The notes below the pieces were generated by a model, which worked only from the letters and a program-made list of their open reading frames with translations, ran no database searches and had not been told where the DNA came from. A program made the position numbers and the translations under genes. Shown one piece after another: positions 34,878 to 47,325 of a stretch of DNA of 64,000 nucleotides. The stretch's first letter is position 1, and every line of letters starts with the position of its first letter. The stretch covers positions 1,720,991 through 1,784,990 of the forward strand of contig JANAVB010023997.1 of NCBI GenBank assembly GCA_029216955.1, in the 5' to 3' direction. This DNA comes from Iris pallida (lineage: Eukaryota > Streptophyta > Magnoliopsida > Asparagales > Iridaceae).

Positions 34878-36972
34878 TAAAATCTTTTGATTGCAAATTT
34901 CAATTACAAACAGAACAGTGTTACAATGTAGGACTTAGACGTAGTCCTAGGAGTACACTTTTGTTTATCTGGGTCCCTTGTGCCGATGGAGCGAGTGGTA
35001 ATACGTTGACTCCGTTGACGATCTGACGACGGTTATCGGTTCTCTGAAGGTCTGAGTTGCTCTGGGTGCTGGAGCTTATAGAGAGGAAGAAGACGTTGAG
35101 TGTCTGTATCTGCCGCTCTCTGTGTATATGTAGGTTCGTAGCTGTCTGTGTGTGTGGAAGAAGAAAATGATCCCTCTATTTATAGCTTTGCAGGCTGGCT
35201 GCTCATGCGTGCATATGTAGGATGCGTCGATTTGTGGGGATGCCACGTGGTGATTGCTGATGGAGGCGCATGGATGATGCGCTCTGTTTGAGGAGTTGAA
35301 CCCTTCCTGTTGCCTTTGTGGGCTGCGGCCGAGCTGACACATAGCAATGGAGAGGATCTTTCAGTTGCTGAGATCTTGGGTGATTAGCACCCCTTCATAG
35401 GCTGAATCGAGTCAAAGGACACGTGTCGTAGGTCCATAGCTCAAAGATCTCGGATTTGGTAGAGAGTGATTTGATAGGATGTGCCTGGGATTGGGCGCAT
35501 GAGGAGACTTTGGCTTGTAACCTTTAGGAGTCACGAACCAGTCTGGGTACACGGCTTTTGAGGCGCATGCGAGGCTTCAGTAGTGACTTGACTTCTTCTT
35601 TATGGATCAGAGAAAAGTTTAAGGCGTACGACTTTTGAGGCGCATACAGAGATTTGGGCGCATGGCTGCGGAGGCGCATACGAATGGTTGGGCGGCCACG
35701 TGGCTTGTAACCGCTGGAAGAGAGTAATGATGGTGCTGACGTCGACGACGCTTCGTCTTCTAAAAAAGCTGTCAACTGTTCAGTCTTCGGAAGACGTGCT
35801 GCCAACTCTGTCAGACTTCAGCATTTAATATTCTTGACTGGTGATGGGCCTTTGAGTGGGTGCATCGATCTGCGTTCCACTAGGCGCATGGGGATGCATG
35901 GGCGCATCCTTATAAGGTGCTTGGTGCTGGTGGGCGCATCTGTATGATGCGCGGTCTGACCGACGCATCCACTTTGCATGATACGTCTTTATTGGTTCGA
36001 CTGTTACGTTCTTCGAGTGCTTTAAATAGCCATTTTTGACTTGGCTGAATTCGAAGCGTCAGGTTCATCACCTATTAAATACAAATTCATTGCGCGAGAT
36101 TCGGAGAGCCAGCCACTTGGCGCATGGGTTTGATTTGCCCGGCCTATAAATAGTGGCATAGAGAGAGTTTGCTTTTGGTTCTCTCACGTCCTTCCGAAAT
36201 GAACTTGTTTGCTCGAGGACATTCTGTTGACGAGATGCTCCCGAGGGTGAAGATGCGACGTATTGTCTTCATTGATGTACTTGAAGGTGACTGTTACATC
36301 TAAAAGTCAGAGTCGAGGGCTTCCGAGGCAGGCGAAAGGTGCCTGTTGCATCCAAAGATCGGGAGGCTCGAGCCCCATCTCCGTTATGCTGGAAGAGCCG
36401 CAGATCGGAATTGCGGTGCCCCGGCTTTGGAGGCTCTTTCCTCTGTCAGAGTGGGTGTTGCCCATTCTGGTTGCGTTGAAGGCCTCCTTTTGCCGTGGAT
36501 CGACTGCGGAGAGCTCTTTCTCCCGCTAGAGGGTTGGTTGCCCTCCCTCGTTCTGCTCAATAAATGTTTCATTAGTCGAAGCATTTGAGGGCACATATGC
36601 TGAGACTTCATGATGCGCCTGACTGAAAGCGCGGCACATAACTGTGCCGCTGAAGGGATGCACATAACTGAGGATGCACATAACTGAGCTGCTGAAGGGA
36701 TGCGCCTGGCTGAGAGCGCATGGCGAGATGCGCCTGTTTGAGAGCGCATGGTGGTTGCTGCGCCTAGCTGTAGACTTAGGGTCTTTTCTTTGTAGAAATT
36801 CTCCTTTGTACAGCTCTTTTTTAGACATGTAATAGACTTTATATGAAATAAAAATCTTCTTTTAATGTCTATGCTTTTGCTATTTGCTGTGCCAAGTACT
36901 TCATCTAAGCTCCCTGGCGCATGTAATGTTTGGCGCATAGGATTTCTGGTCCTGAAATTCTATGCTTCTATA
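34868..36972 (-). repeat. Element C 5' LTR (2,105 bp)
   Basis: Second LTR copy. It has a sense TATA at 35176-35184 (minus) and an antisense TATA at 36145 (plus). Its outer end reads ...cttctata where the other copy has ...cttctaca. Confidence 0.92.
36199..36588 (+). pseudogene. Antisense frame in LTR C (5' copy), interrupted
   Basis: Same frame as 19699-20088. A TAA at 36301-36303 replaces the Gln codon after GDCYI. The rest stays open to the same TGA. Confidence 0.3.
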
Positions 36973-37528
36973 GCCGCATCGATCCATCCTTCTTCTTCAA
37001 AAACAATACGGGAGCACCCCGCGGAGAGACGCTAGGGCGAATAAATCTGCGGTCTAGCAACTCTTGTAATTGTACCTTCAGCTCCTTCAGTTCTGCTGGA
37101 GCCATTTCGTAAGGCATCTTTGATATCGGCCGTGTATCCGGAAAGGTGTCGATGCTGAATTCTATTTCTCGATCCGGCGACATCCCAGACATCTGGTTAG
37201 AAAAAATGTCAGAAAAATCTGCCACAACATCAGTCTGTATTGTGTTTGTATTATTCTTCCGCGTGTCTCGAACTGATGCCAAGTATCCCGCACAGCCGGA
37301 ACGCAAGATACGTCTCGCCGAGATTCCCGATACCATTATTGCCGTCTTCGAGACCGTGCCGCACGAATATGAGAACTCTGTCTCGCCAGGAAGACGAAAC
37401 ACCACTCTCTTCTCCGTGCACTCGATCGTTGCATGACAAGCGCCCAACCAATCCATGTCCAGGATTATATCGTACTCTTTGAGGTCTAGTACGACGGCAT
37501 TAAGGATAGATTTCTTTTTCCGATGCAA
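36973..37528 (-). pseudogene. Element A protease end and RT start
   Basis: Contains VLDLKEYDIILDMDWLGACH (protease C-terminus), a linker, then the RT approach FSDIFSNQMSGMSPDREIEF and GAPVLFLKKKDGSMRL. It is cut there by element C; the next codons CIDY are at 18367. The frame differs from the upstream gag-protease piece, so one frameshift lies near 37500. Confidence 0.88.
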
Positions 37529-38963
37529 ATGTGGCCATCCCTACAAATAAAGTTCGCAGGCATATCGACTCCCGACGGAGTGCTAACGCTAATGTCCATA
37601 TCTAGTGATTGTATGGTTATTTTATTTTCTTTCATGAAATCAGCAGACATAAAAGTATGCATCGAACTCAAATCGAATAGTACTCGTGCAGGTATATTTT
37701 TGTAGAGTAATATACCTATTACAACAGTATCGGACGGGAATGCCTCGTCCCGAGTTAATGTATAAACTCGGCCTTGAGCTCCATGGCGTTGATTCTGCGG
37801 GTTGACGGGAACTGCATTTGCGCCTTGTAGTGTAGGCAATTTATATTGATTCGAAACGTTCCTTAGTGGGTTGTGTTGATTCGAAACATTTCTTGAATAT
37901 TGCGGCTTTGAATAGCCCTTCTCGCCACTCCCGTAACATGTTCTGTAGAAACAATCGCCTGGACGATGCCCATGCTTTCCACAGATATTGCAGTATAATC
38001 TGGATACGGACGCCGATTCTCGGATGTGTTTGAAGCTTGTGTACTCCCGATCCAACAGCGTCATTAGGACGCTTGTTAAAATTGGTGCGGACGACAGGCA
38101 CGACCCTTTGTGACATACGGCCAAAGATCCGCTCACTATCAAGTGCGGCTTCGTATGATTCACGATAAGTTCGGCATCGCTGGTTCAAGATGTCCCTACG
38201 TAATTTGTCATTGAGGCCTTGTTGAAAACGCTCGCACCATTCTTCTTTGTTGGGTAGGAAGACGCCGACAAATTTTGTAAGTTTAGAGAAGCTTGCATCA
38301 TAATCTTCAACAGTCATATTCCCTTGCCTCAACATCATGAACTCATCTCCCTTCTGTCGACGGATGGCACAAGGCACGTACTGCTCAAGGAAGGATGCCT
38401 TGAACATTTCCCAGAAAATCTTGGTGTTGGGATCGGTTTCACAAATTTCCTGTTTCTTCGTCGCCCACCAGTCGTGTGCTCTCAGTTGTAGCCGTAGAGC
38501 TGCACAGGCCACCCTCTGGGACCCTTCGATGCAGAGAAGATCAAATAAGTCCTCCATTTCTGCGAGCCATCCCACTATCACATCGGGCTTTTCTCGGCCA
38601 TTGAACTTCGGCGGGTTCATCTTGCGGATCTCCTTTGCCTTGAACAGGGAAGAGGAGTTTATCATTTGCGGTTGGACTTCCTCCTCGACTTTAACTTGAA
38701 CATCTTGCCTCTCTTCGGAGACCACGACCGTTGCTTTGGTATTGCCTCCCATCTTGCTTACGATCTGCGTTAGGTCGACCATTTGCTTCTGTTGCGCATC
38801 AAATTAGGCCTTGATTTGCATTTGAAGCTATTGCTGCTGCAGTTCCATCAACTGTAGCATTTTCTCCATGGTCGTCTCGCTAGGCCCAGTACTCTTTGTG
38901 CTCGACATACTATCCACGGTTTGGGTTGTTATGCCGAGATTGTTCTTATTTCTCTTAGTCATT
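37486..38963 (-). pseudogene. gag: Element A gag and protease N-terminus
   Basis: A possible start is ATG at 38963 or about 38907. Two stops lie upstream of the open part that begins at 38782. The gag fold (NPPKFNGREKPDVIVGWLAE, then LRLQLRAHDWWATKK and TVEDYDASFSKLTKF) is followed, in another frame, by one zinc knuckle (CNICGKHGHRPGDC). The protease active site reads VLFDLSSMHTF where the family has DSGAT, so the catalytic triplet is lost. Confidence 0.85.
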
Positions 38964-39126
38964 CCTACAAAATAGAGTAAACCCGTTAGTATTTTTCAAA
39001 AATATTTATGGGCTTACCTGTATGGAACTTTTATTTCACGCAGCATGTCGACAAGCGTTCAATCGAGCAATCGCAATGAACATTCCAATAATAAAATATC
39101 TTTCAAAAATCTGAGGAAACATAACT

Positions 39127-39140
39127 GTGCTCTGATACCA
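39127..39140 (-). other. Primer binding site of element A
   Basis: The minus strand reads TGGTATCAGAGCAC, the standard initiator-Met tRNA primer site, three bases from the LTR end. Confidence 0.9.
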
Positions 39141-39143
39141 ATT

Positions 39144-40972
39144 TGTCACGCCCGAGTCGACAAACCATTTGTCCCCGGTGTTATTTTGTCGAATCGATCG
39201 TCCTCGCTAAGGCGTGATGTCGTACGAGTCTGGAATTACACTCGTACAAGGCAAGAACGTTACATTGATTTTTATATTGAAACACCAAGTTGAAACTTCA
39301 CAAATCACATCAAATTGAGACAAATTATAGGAAGATAGAAATATGATTTTCATTCATAGCTTGCAACGAAGTGCAAGTCGTAATTACATTGGATGCCGTT
39401 GCGGCTACTTTGATTAAAAACAAAAGAAACATACTCGACAAGCTGCCTGAAATAACACTTGCCGTTCCATACATTCGCCCCTTTATACATAAGCCTTCGA
39501 TTAAATTGGCTTTAAAATAATTTAGGATAGTAAGAGCTTCAAAATGCCTATCCGTACTTCAGCTTCAGTTTAGAGCTCCTGCCGCACCTGGAGAATTGGA
39601 GAAGGGGATTAGCACACTTGCTAAGTGGACGAGACGAACCCACTCGTCTAAACTGACTCTGATTGTTAAGGTAGGCATACTTTAGATTTGTCTTTCTATT
39701 TAGAACTAAATGAGTTCAGTTCATATCGATAGCCATCTTTGAAGTAATAAAGCATACAATAAAAATATAGCATTTTATCACATTTCTTACCACGGCCGTG
39801 CTTGTCCCTGCATAAAAACAGAGATTATACAAACTACCTGCATAAGATAATAGGTGAGCATGCTACTATCTTATATGTACGGTCATTGATGCTATGCATC
39901 ACGAGGGAGTTTTATATTACATTACGACGTGTCTGTCAGCTTGGGTTGCAAGCCCTGCTACAGGTCCCGCAATGCCTCGTGTCGAAGCACGAATTTGATT
40001 ATTCCCCTAGGTCGATTCGGTTCCGATGCCCTGGATACCGCATCGAGAAAAGTTCAACTTGTGCACAAGCTGTCCATGACCATGCCAATGCGTGAACTGT
40101 TTAATATATGTGGACAGATTTGTATAGCGCGGACAGTATTGAGTGACATTATCATTTCTCCCAACTCATGCAACGATTTATTTTTTCCAAAGTCGTACTC
40201 CCGGTTTAGTGTCCCGTAGGCACCAAATTGTCCGAGGCATCATAACCCATGATCGACGTTTCATATTATTTTGCAGCACGTGAAATAGTCTATCTTTTTA
40301 CTGGAACCTTAAACTTTTTCGTTTATGTACGAAACTTATATTTTCAGAGTAAATTACTCTAAATCGATACATTTTTCTCGAGTTCTTGACCTTAGTGGAT
40401 TGGCATGCATTTAACTTGGCATCGTTGATTTGAATGAATTCGAGGCAAAGAAAATTCGTTTGTGGGACAGAGTAGAAAAGAAGGGGGCCGAATCACCCAC
40501 CAAGTTCTTTGATCGTGCCGACCGTCGAAGCGCTTCGCAACGTTCAAGCTTCAGTTACGCGAGCTCCTGCAATGGCACCAACACTTAGTTAGGATTTCTT
40601 CTTTATTCCTTTGCTTCGAAAATACATAACTTGTATTCAGAAAATGATGCGAAAGCACTTCATCAAACCAAGTGGTAAAAGCTCCAAGAAAACCATACAG
40701 CAGTCCAGGTCCCGTCGAAGACACTCTTATATAGATAGAGCTCACTCGTTGAGACGCAACCCACTACGTCTAGGACTTATTCCAATAGAAGTCGTTCCAT
40801 TAGTTGGATCGATTCTCGTAACATCCGTCCAAATTAATTTGATCGATGCTGCAATGAGTTATCGTTTACCAAGCTCAGCAATCGAGTCAGATGGCCATCT
40901 AATTTTTCGACCGATCTGACTCGGCACAAGCATATTATGAAGTCCGTCGCCTATCGAAAGCGGGGCACTACA
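39144..40972 (-). repeat. Element A 5' LTR (1,829 bp)
   Basis: Intact copy of LTR A. It runs TGTCACGCCCG to GGGGCACTACA on the plus strand and is followed by the target duplication cctcc at 40973-40977. Confidence 0.93.
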
Positions 40973-40977
40973 CCTCC

Positions 40978-43002
40978 CACCAACCCAACAACCTAAGGCA
41001 AGTATAACTTGCTCCATGAATAACATGAAAGATCTCCATTTTTATTTTGTTCTATCTTCTTCCCTACATAATTCTAAGCATCTTTAGAACTAGAGATTCT
41101 CGGTTTTGATGGATATATTTTTGTAGATCTAAGTTTTAAATTTTTCTTCTTTTCTTGGTTTTGATCTCTAAAAAACTTGGTATTTCTAAAATCAAATGGA
41201 TCTATATTGTAGAGAATTTGATTTCATGCAGTTTTGACTTTTATTTCGCTTGATTTCGAGTTCGGATGAGAAAGTTATGACCATGGTAAGTTTTTGGAAC
41301 TTCTATGGCTGAACTTGCTGTTTGGGGATGACGAACCCCATGTGTCCGGGAGGCCATGCGCCGAGAGGCTATGCGCCGTGAAGTCCTGGCAACGCATCCT
41401 TTGACTCCGAGCTTGTCATGCGTGTAGGTTCCCTATGCGTATGTACTGAAGACGCAATGTGAGTTTTTCCCATGCACGAATTTGTGCATAAAATTCTCAT
41501 GCGCGAATTTGTGCAGAAAATTTCCCATGCACGGATTTGTTCAGGAAAGTCCCATGCGCAAATTTGTGCAGGAAATTCCCATGCACGGATTTGTGAAGGA
41601 AATTCCTATGCGCAGATTTGTGCAGAAAATTTTTCATGCGCAAATTTGTGCAGAAAATTTCCATGCGTAAATTTGTGTCGGAATTTTCCATGCATAGGTT
41701 TGTGCAGAAAATTCCCATGTGTTGTATTTGTCCAGAATTGTCCATGCGTCGAATTTGCCTAGAATTGTCCATGCGCCGGATTTGCCCAGAATTGCCTATG
41801 CAGGGATTTGTATTGTTTTTGCTTGTTTGAGCTATTTTGTAGCCAGAATCTTATAAAACTCGAAACATAAAAGTTGTAGATCTTCGTCTTGGCTTCAAGA
41901 ATCTTTCTGTCTCACTTTAACTAAAGTTTATATGTGATTGATAGTTTCAATCACCCATGGATGTTCTTGATCTTCCTTGCATGTTTTTCTATACTTGGCC
42001 TAAATTGCGACGATCCGACTTGATAAGCTTGAACTTGAACATGATAATATAATCCCGTCTTGATGATCTTACTAGTGGCCCATCGAGGTGCACTCCTGAC
42101 AAGTATTCTTGATATGACAAGTAAACCTGACATGACATGTATAACCGGGCATATAACTACGAGAATATCTCAACTACATCTTGTTAGTAACTAGGCCGTT
42201 GATAATCCTAATTAGCTAATGATAGCAAGCCGTAGGACTTGATTGGCCGTGCCTGAACGATTATCTCATGATTAACATAAAAAATATATTCCACCTCTTG
42301 TTCTTCCTGATGCAAGTAAGTATGTTCATTTTTAACTCTTGTCTTTTACATTATTATAGTTATGTTGCTTGTATCATTTCTTCTATTCTTTATATGCTGG
42401 TTTTAGTTCATAAGTGGAGCCTCCCTTATGGTACTTGCTCTTTCTAGGGTCTGACCCAGCTGGTTTTAGTATGGCCAAATTTTGGAGTGACACCCAAGGA
42501 TCTACCTGTCTTCCAGCTAGATGGTGAACACTAGGAGTAACCGTGGCAACGAGTGGGTTTCTTATTTTGCTCTCCCACTCTATTGTAACTTAATCTTTTG
42601 AGGCATTTAGCTGCCGAGCACGTGTTAGCTCGTGTTGAAACTTTATTTCTGTCTACCTAAGGGCTGTAACATGATTAGCAAATCCTAGGATTGATCATAT
42701 ACGACTTAACACTTGCTAGTCTTCGCATTTTGTATGACTAGCTTCATGATCATCTGAATATATAATGTTTGTGACGCCTTACTTTTGTATGTCTGATGAT
42801 CAAATATCTTGTAATATCTATTTGCTTGCTTGCGATTGAGATACTAGGCTTGTTATTGACCATAAGAGACTGATGGATTATAGATAAACCCTCATGCATC
42901 TAGACAGTCGTGACCGTATTGTGAAGTGTGTTGCACTCCAATGTACGTAGCTGGCTGTGTCTATCTCCCCACTCTCCGGTATTCTGGTTCTGGGGCGTGA
43001 CA
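40978..43002 (+). repeat. Solo LTR F, 3' part
   Basis: Continues the LTR begun at 1569. It ends GGGGCGTGACA, followed by atgta. It has a tandem array near its start and otherwise unremarkable AT-rich sequence without coding potential. Confidence 0.65.
41472..41812. repeat. 27-bp tandem array in LTR F
   Basis: About thirteen units of 27-28 bp starting catgcgc, such as catgcgcaaatttgtgcagg followed by aaattcc. The last units drift to catgcgtcgaatttgcctag. The unit length is near a multiple of three, which produces overlapping chance frames on both strands. Confidence 0.85.
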
Positions 43003-45363
43003 ATGTAGGACTAGGAATACATAAGCATGCTAACTATATGTGTACAAAGGCTACTCTAATGTATTGAACCCATGTGTACATACATAAGCTGTAATATATG
43101 AATAACAGCTCATAAGAAATATATCATAGTTACAGGAAATATCAATATCTCATCCACAACAGAAGCAAAGAAAAATAACTAATCCAATATATCAACTGAA
43201 GTCAAATAAACTAATGGCCGGGTGGAGACAAATCTACTACCAAACAACTATATCAAAAATAGAATAAAATGGAGTCCGATCTCCAAAATAAATGAAATAA
43301 AAAGTAGCAACTAAACAAGTCCATCAACTAAGAGAATATCATATAAACTAAGAGGGCAAGAAACCTCGTTAGCAAGGGAAGAGTCTAGTCCAGATACATA
43401 CTCCTCAGGATGCAGCTGATTGTCTATACCTGGAGATCACCAAGTCCTCAGAGGGACGTAAGAAGGTACATATATACATGCTTATGAACTGTCATAATAA
43501 ATAAATATGCAAAGGACCTTCATAGTAAATTAATATGCAAAAGGTGTTGTAACCGTTTAACATGTAATTCAGAGGACAACTTTTACATGCATGGTTATGA
43601 TTCAGGCTAACTCGACTAATTCACATAGCTCAAGGCTAGTGGTGTGCATATATTGTCATCCAATCATTTGTATCCGTCCATAATGATCCAATAACGTCAG
43701 AGGGTATATGCAACTCATCAATTGCCATAGTTCCATTCAGAGACTATGGTTTACCGATTTGGCTTCCCATACACACTAGTGGCTGTCCTTACCCAAAATC
43801 CACATTGACCAAGTCATGTCCCTAACTTGTCCAATTTTATAACCGCTTGAGTCTCTAATAACCTAATCATAGCAGTTACAATATCTATCCGTCACACGTC
43901 ACTTATATATCGATAGCCAATTAGATCCGCAGTCCGTGCCCCTAGCAAAATATCTCAAATTGTGTAATGTGAGTGTCATGGCCAAAGAAGATATAAAAAT
44001 ATTCCACAATAATAAGTTAGTCAAATAAAACTAAGTCAACATGCATAAAATAAAGAAAAAACACATAAAACGACTAACACAGTCGTTTGCACCCAAGTAT
44101 GACTTGGATGCACAGTTTATAACATTTAAATTAAAATAAATATGAAATAAAATAATAACATGTTGAAATTAAATATAATGAACAATAAATATAGCAAGGT
44201 ATACTTGCCTGCTGGTGGTTGGGTGTTTTGACGATGTCTAGGAGGCAAGCTCGTCAAGTCAATAGAAGCAACAAAGGTGAAATCGCCGCAAACGTCTCTG
44301 GATGCTGAAATAAACATCATTATATTTTCAAAATGTTGATAAAGTCAGAATAGCCTATGCATAAGTTAAATTTGAACATAGGGATAAAAACATTAATTTG
44401 GGTCAAAACGGGGTCCGCCGGTGGCCCACTTTGCACCGAAAAACATGCTAGAACCAAAATTCTCTAAATTTAGCAAACTATATGTCTACAAGACTAGAAT
44501 ACGAACTCAAATGTATGTCCAGATTTGGATTTCGATGAACCAATCACAAAAAATGCTTGTTGAATCCGATCGTAGGACCCGTAAAAGATGACCCGATCAA
44601 CTATCTCAGAATCATACCAAATTTGGGCTACAGGACTAGCGTAACACTACGAATCCAATGTTACAAGTTTCGTTATGATTCGATGAGCTTGCACAAAATA
44701 ATTATAAAATTTGCAAAAATAATGATAAAGTGATTTACGAGAGATATGTGTCAAATTCGTCGTGCACACGCAACAAATTTGAATTTTGTCAAAGTCCACA
44801 CGTCAATGAAGTCCGTACGCACCTTTTGATGCAATTGATTCTTGACGAAGTCATCCGATTTGTCAGAACGGACCCCATATCAAATTTTTTTATGATTTTA
44901 AAAACAGTTTTTCATGATTTTTGGAACTAGTTTCTATCAGAAAATAATAAATAGAAAATTACAAATAATAGGTCGTTGTGAAGCATTCATGTTGGCTACA
45001 AATATGTTCAATATTTTTTGAAAATTATCAATATCCTGTCCGCAGATCGCCTTCCAAAATATGAGTTTGGGAGGGTTTACGGTTTGGTTTTCGAACAGTT
45101 TTTCATTGATTTTTAGAGAATTTTTCTAGTGATTTACAACAATCGAAACAAAATTAATCAAAGGGAATTGTGGTAGGGTTGTGTACATGCCAAAGAAAGT
45201 AGATCAAAAAATGGTGAACAATCGCGAATAAATCTTTCTACGATGTTGGGGTCGGGTACCGTGGCTGTTGTTATCGCTGCTCGGACATGCGGCGGCCCGA
45301 CGTTCATGCAGGCGGTACATACGGCAGGGAGAAGTTTCGTGAGGTTGCAAAGGTCCTGGGTTC
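43003..45363 (-). repeat. LTR relic G, main part
   Basis: After the F duplication, sequence with the look of a decayed chromovirus LTR continues to the start of element D. It is AT-rich with no coding potential until 45240, then a GC-rich 120-bp stretch. No second copy or clear end is present. The assignment rests on the LTR-like start at 1542 and is weak. Nothing else was recognised in this 2.4-kb stretch. Confidence 0.35.
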
Positions 45364-45541
45364 GGCGCAGCAGCCATCATGCGCTTCCAGTCAGGCGCAG
45401 TAATCACCATGCGCCTTCAACCGAGCGCATCCCGCCATGCGCCCTCAGCAAGGCGCATCCCTTCAGCAGCTCAGTTATGTGCATCCCCAGTTATGTGCAT
45501 CCCTTCAGCAGCCCAGTTATGTGCCTCTCTTCCAGCCAGGC

Positions 45542-46015
45542 TCACCTGATAAATGCTTCGACTAATGAAGCATTTAACCCTCTGGCTGGAACCGAGGAAG
45601 AGAAGAGCACCGCAAATCTGTGGCCAGGGGAGGCTTCGAAAGAGCCTCCAAAGACCAAGGAAGACCGTAATCGAAATACGGCTAAAGGAGCAGCTTTCAA
45701 CACAACCAGAGTGGGTGACACCCACTTTGAAGGAAGAAAGAGCCTAGCACCGTCATTCCGATCTACGGCTCTTCTGGAACAACGGGGACGAGGCCCGAAC
45801 ATCCCTATCTTTGGATGCAACAGGCACCTTCTGCCAGCCTCGGAAGCCCTCGACTCCGTCTTTTGGATGTAACAGTCACCTTCAAGTGCATCAACGATGA
45901 CCTGGCGTCTCATCTTCACCCTCGGGAGCACTTCGTCAACAGAATGCACTCGAGTACCCAAGTTTATATTGAAAGTACGTGAGAGAACGAGAAGCAAACC
46001 TTCTCTCCATGCCAC
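45542..46015 (-). pseudogene. Antisense frame in LTR D (left copy)
   Basis: Counterpart of the LTR C antisense frame (RVHSVDEVLPRVKMRRQV, then DALEGDCYIQK). The conserved start ATG is changed to ATA (NIN where the right LTR has NMN). The C-terminal part is in another frame than in C. Confidence 0.3.
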
Positions 46016-47006
46016 TATTTATAGGCCGGGCAGATCAAACCCACGCGCCAAGTGGATGGCTCTCCAAATTCTGAGCAATGAACTTGTATTTAATGGATGA
46101 ACCGGACGCCTCAAATTCAGCCAAACGGCTATTTAAAGCACTCGAAGAACGTAACAGTTGTACCATCAAAGACGTGTCACGAAGCAGATGTGCCGGCCAG
46201 ACCGCGCATCACACAGACGCGCCCTTCAACTTCAGGCGCATCACACAGATGTGCCCTTCAGAACCAAGCGCATCACAGAAGATGCGCCCCCATGCGTCCC
46301 CATACCCAATGGAACGCCAATCGATGCGCCTCCTCAGCTGTCCATCGAATGTCAAAAACATTAAATGCTGAACTGACAGAGTTGCCAGCACACCTCCCAA
46401 AGTCTGAACGTTTAACAGCTTTTTCAGAAAATGAAGCGTCGGCAATGTCAGCATCATCATGACTTTACTCCGACGGCTACTGCCACGTGGCCACTCAACC
46501 ACCCGCATGCGCCTCAAAAGCCATACGCCTCAGACTCTTCACTGATCCCTAAAGACAGAAGAAAAGTCTCCATTTGAAGCTCTGCATGCGCCTCAAAAGC
46601 CATGCGCCCCAGACTGTTCTCTGATCCCAAAAGACAGAAGGAAAGTCGCCTGCATGCGCCTCAAAAGCCATGCGCCAAGAATGGATCGTGACTCATAAAG
46701 GTTACGAGCCAAAGTCTCCTCATGCGCCCAGTCCTAGGCGCATCCTACCAAATCATTCTCCCCACCAAATCCGAGATCTTCGAGCCATGGGTCGATGACA
46801 CATGTCCTTTGACTCAACTCATCCAAGATCTCAGCAACAGAAAGATCTTCTTCTCTGCTACGTGCCGGCTCACAACAGCAACATAAAGAAGTCAACCCCT
46901 CGATCAGGGCGCACCGTCCATGTGCCTCTATCAGCAATCTCCACATGGCGTCCCCACGCACCGGCGCATCCTACATATGCGCGCATGAGCAGCCAACCTG
47001 CCCAAC

Positions 47007-47015
47007 TATAAATAG
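47007..47015 (+). promoter_or_regulatory. Sense TATA box of LTR D (5' copy)
   Basis: tataaatag is followed by agggatcatttc. It lies about 320 bp before the LTR end and is the likely start of the genomic RNA of D. Confidence 0.65.
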
Positions 47016-47325
47016 AGGGATCATTTCATTCTCACCCACGCACAGAACACGCAAGGAACAAAGATACGAACGAACATACCACCAGAGAGGCAGATACAGA
47101 CACTCAACGTCTTCCTTCTCTCAGCAAGCTCCAGCACCCAGCACAATCTAAACCTTCAGAGAACCGATAATCGTCGTCAGCTCGTCAACGGAGTCAACGC
47201 ATTATCACTCGCTCCATCGGCACAAGGGACCCAGATTAAACAAAAGTGTACTTCTAGGGCTACATCTAAGTCCTACATTGTAACACTATTCTGTTTGTAT
47301 TAAAATTTACAATCAAAGAATTTTA

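Larger units (their letters stand above)
18368..36972 (-). mobile_element. Tat-type Ty3/gypsy element C with antisense gene
   Basis: An 18.6-kb element in minus orientation with LTRs at 34868-36972 (5') and 18368-20472 (3'). It sits inside the RT gene of A, where the flanks read gccgt (18363-18367) and gccgc (36973-36977), a 4/5 target duplication. The interior holds gag-protease, a linker, RT, RNase H plus a second RNase H, integrase, a stem-loop array and an antisense spliced gene. The terminal base pair of one LTR has decayed from CA to TA. Many stops and frameshifts inactivate the sense frames. The family has a second copy, D. Confidence 0.92.
1846..40972 (-). mobile_element. Ty3/gypsy chromovirus A, with B and C nested inside it
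   Basis: The outer ends are a left LTR that starts TGTCATGCCCC (1846-3454, resumed to 15679) and a right LTR (39144-40972). The 5-bp duplication cctcc flanks both sides (1841-1845 and 40973-40977). Read on the minus strand the order is 5' LTR, tRNA-iMet-type PBS, gag, protease, RT, RNase H, integrase with a chromodomain, 3' LTR. This is the Tekay/Del arrangement. B interrupts the left LTR and C interrupts the RT. Removing both leaves an element of about 8.5 kb. Its LTRs differ more than those of B, as expected for the host of the insertions. Several stops and frameshifts make it non-autonomous. Confidence 0.9.

Noticed and set aside
41472..41830. Cys/Asn-rich open frames on both strands
   Set aside because: They arise from the 27-bp tandem array, whose unit is a multiple of three.
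45240..45363. GC-rich open stretch that might be a host exon (reads DVGVGYRGCCYRCSDMRR...)
   Set aside because: Only 120 bp, no recognisable domain, no splice context; such GC-rich islands also occur in chromovirus LTRs (6230-6600).
43003..45363. G and E as two LTRs of one element
   Set aside because: Their sequences after the terminal bases do not resemble each other.
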